Assembly: GCA_963742405.1 (NCBI GenBank)
Contig: CAVUMB010000006.1
Span: 248,001 to 312,000, forward strand
Reading direction: 5' to 3'
Length of the DNA: 64,000 bases
Source of the DNA: JAGVSR01 sp963742405
GTDB lineage: Bacteria; Pseudomonadota; Alphaproteobacteria; Rhizobiales; Hyphomicrobiaceae
The notes below the pieces were generated by a model. The model saw only the letters and a list, made by a program, of their open reading frames with translations, was not told where the DNA came from and did no database searches. The stretch's first letter is position 1. The number at the start of each line of letters is the position of its first letter. The translations under genes and the position numbers were made by a program. This document shows, one piece after another, positions 62,916 through 64,000 of the stretch.

Positions 62916-63871
62916 TGTTTCAGCCTAAGCTCATGTCAAAAAGCTAGCAATCCAGATTTCACTTCATGAGCGTTGCAAGATTTTTGCAAGCTCAATTGCC
63001 GGTGATGCGGTTGCAGGCTCGCCAGTCGTTGCAATTGCAGCACACATGCCGTGGCGCAGTGCGCGCCGCAGTCGCAAGGGCGATCAGGACCTTTAGGTGC
63101 CTAGATCCAAGCCGTACAACTTCGTTGGACCATCTCTTTGTCGGCCCTCCGGCAGTAGCTCGAGCAGCGGTAAATGGTCGGGTCTGGGTCACGTGCACGC
63201 ATGACCCACACGCCCCCAGAACGGCGGCTCCACCTCAGTCAGCAGAAAGTCTTCGAAAACTTTCGCTGACCGGCAGCTTGTACTTCAACAACGGTCACTG
63301 ATTTTCGAACGGCGTTCGTCAGCGACGGGCAAATTTCTACCGCAATGGGATGTAGCGCAACGACATCCGCTTTACTTGGCAACGGAAATCGCGAGCGTCG
63401 TAAGGGCGAGGGGGTAGGGCGTGCAGCGGCCGATGAGTAGCCCGATCCCCAGTGCGACAGCCCAGGAGGCGTATGGATAATCAAGGCTCAGCACTCAGTT
63501 CTACCTTCTCGCAGCTAGGCACCTGTTTGACTATGAGCAGCAATCAGAACGCCTTGAGCCACGCAGAGCGCCTCGGCAACTCCAACGCTCGGTAGAATTA
63601 GACGCTTTCGTGACTTTCCTCTCGATTGCGCTACTTCGCTTTCGAAAACATCAGAAGCTGCTAAATGTTGGTGCCAATCAGGATTTGGTTCGCCCGCATA
63701 TTGGCGGCAGCTGACAGATCGCTTGCGGCGTTCTTCTGGTTCGTGACGACTGTGCTTTACCAGACGTCTTTTGCCAAAATGGTTTGTAGCCTTGCCGAAC
63801 CCGGAAGTGGGTTGCCACCCACTTCCGGCAAACGCTATACGGCAATCCGGAGGTATGAATGGTATTGAACG
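62916..63871. other. Long gap without a supported gene
   Basis: No convincing gene on either strand over about 950 bases. On the minus strand near 63420-63480 a short piece reads DYPYASWAVALGIGLLIGR, like the tail helix of a DUF883/ElaB-type protein, but it has no start or family context and is at most a remnant. A strong hairpin occurs at 63801-63828. Confidence 0.5.
63801..63828. terminator. Perfect 12-bp hairpin
   Basis: CCGGAAGTGGGT / TGCC / ACCCACTTCCGG is a perfect inverted repeat 43 bases after the stop of the minus-strand cytochrome gene. It lacks a T-run. It may be a terminator of that gene or a REP-like element. Confidence 0.5.
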
Positions 63872-64000
63872 CTATTGCTGGGGCACAGGCGTCGCGACTG
63901 TGCTTGGCGGCAATATGGGGTAGACGACTTGCGGCTGCTCGCCCGTCAGTGACTTGAGGTAGGCGGTGATTTTCGAAACCTCGTCGTCTGTCAATTTTTC
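63872..64000 (-). CDS. c-type cytochrome / cytochrome c peroxidase C-terminus (partial)
   Basis: The frame is open to the right edge, so only the last 42 residues are seen: EKLTDDEVSKITAYLKSLTG, then EQPQVVYPILPPSTVATPVP. The KLTDDEVxKIxAYLKSLTGE segment is the closing helix of class I c-type cytochrome domains, as in cytochrome c peroxidases and related electron carriers. The heme motif lies outside the window. The exact product cannot be fixed. Confidence 0.6.
   Translation of the reverse strand, partial: EKLTDDEVSKITAYLKSLTGEQPQVVYPILPPSTVATPVPQQ

Noticed and set aside
63420..63480. DUF883-like helix on the minus strand
   Set aside because: Only about twenty residues match by memory, without start, length or neighbours to support a gene.
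1..64000. tRNA, rRNA or riboswitch genes
   Set aside because: I looked near the integrase, recombinase and IS ends for tRNA-like folds and saw none; no rRNA or recognisable riboswitch sequence was found by eye.

Overview
The window looks like a chromosomal segment from an alphaproteobacterium, most likely a member of the Hyphomicrobiales (rhizobia/Rhodoplanes/Hyphomicrobium type). The reasons are a C4-pathway 5-aminolevulinate synthase, DUF2924/DUF3489/serine-recombinase islands, an IS1182-type insertion sequence, GC-rich codon use, and dense c-type cytochrome and metal-efflux genes. This is inference; no rRNA or tRNA gene is visible to confirm it.

Layout. 1-1.1 kb: truncated, frameshifted IS3-type transposase. 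1.2-5 kb: a hypothetical protein, a two-helix K+ channel, a SulP/STAS anion transporter and a DUF1269 protein. 5.4-11.3 kb: a trehalose/maltose-type sugar locus (glk, GH15, otsB, otsA) in which otsB and the membrane/sensor-like front part of otsA are broken by frameshifts. 11.7-13.8 kb: an ATP-grasp ligase plus zinc peptidase cassette bracketed by a 45-bp direct repeat. 14.2-21.8 kb: a likely sulfur-stress block (CoA-disulfide reductase-rhodanese fusion, two-cysteine Crp/Fnr regulator, YgaP-like membrane protein) followed by an RND efflux pair. 21.8-29.4 kb: mobile DNA (complete IS1182-family element, broken serine recombinase, ParB-methyltransferase, DUF5681, truncated terminase).

30.9-44.3 kb is the most remarkable part: an apparent electron-transfer island. 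It encodes an ankyrin/Sel1 protein, a 4Fe-4S/FAD oxidoreductase, a small membrane protein, hemA, a CcmI-like TPR protein, a histidine-bearing inner-membrane protein, an 18-CXXCH secreted cytochrome, a 35-CXXCH cytochrome built from fourteen perfect-length 47-residue tandem repeats, and a predicted outer-membrane beta-barrel. Together these read as a path for electrons from a cytoplasmic flavo/iron-sulfur protein across the inner membrane, through a periplasmic heme wire, to the outer membrane. I do not recognise it as one of the named conduits (MtrCAB, PioAB, Omc/PCC), so it is the best candidate for an undescribed system.

44.3-51.9 kb: a two-component system, divergent from a heavy-metal RND efflux operon with DUF3240 and small membrane proteins, with direct-repeat operators between them. 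52-55.6 kb: an SHP/DHC/cytochrome b cluster behind an FNR/FixK-like box. 55.6-59.7 kb: universal stress protein, a P-type ATPase whose fused hemerythrin domain is split off by one base, and an ABC ATPase whose permease has been deleted and joined to an integrase tail. 59.7-63 kb: a minus-strand metal-related operon (DUF2946, hypothetical, His-rich outer-membrane barrel, PCuAC-like protein, 48-residue secreted peptide) and a secreted putative zinc protease. The right edge holds the tail of a c-type cytochrome/cytochrome c peroxidase.

Caution: at least seven loci carry single-base frameshifts or stops (IS3 transposase, otsB, otsA, recombinase, ATPase). Genuine decay and sequencing error cannot be separated from the sequence alone.
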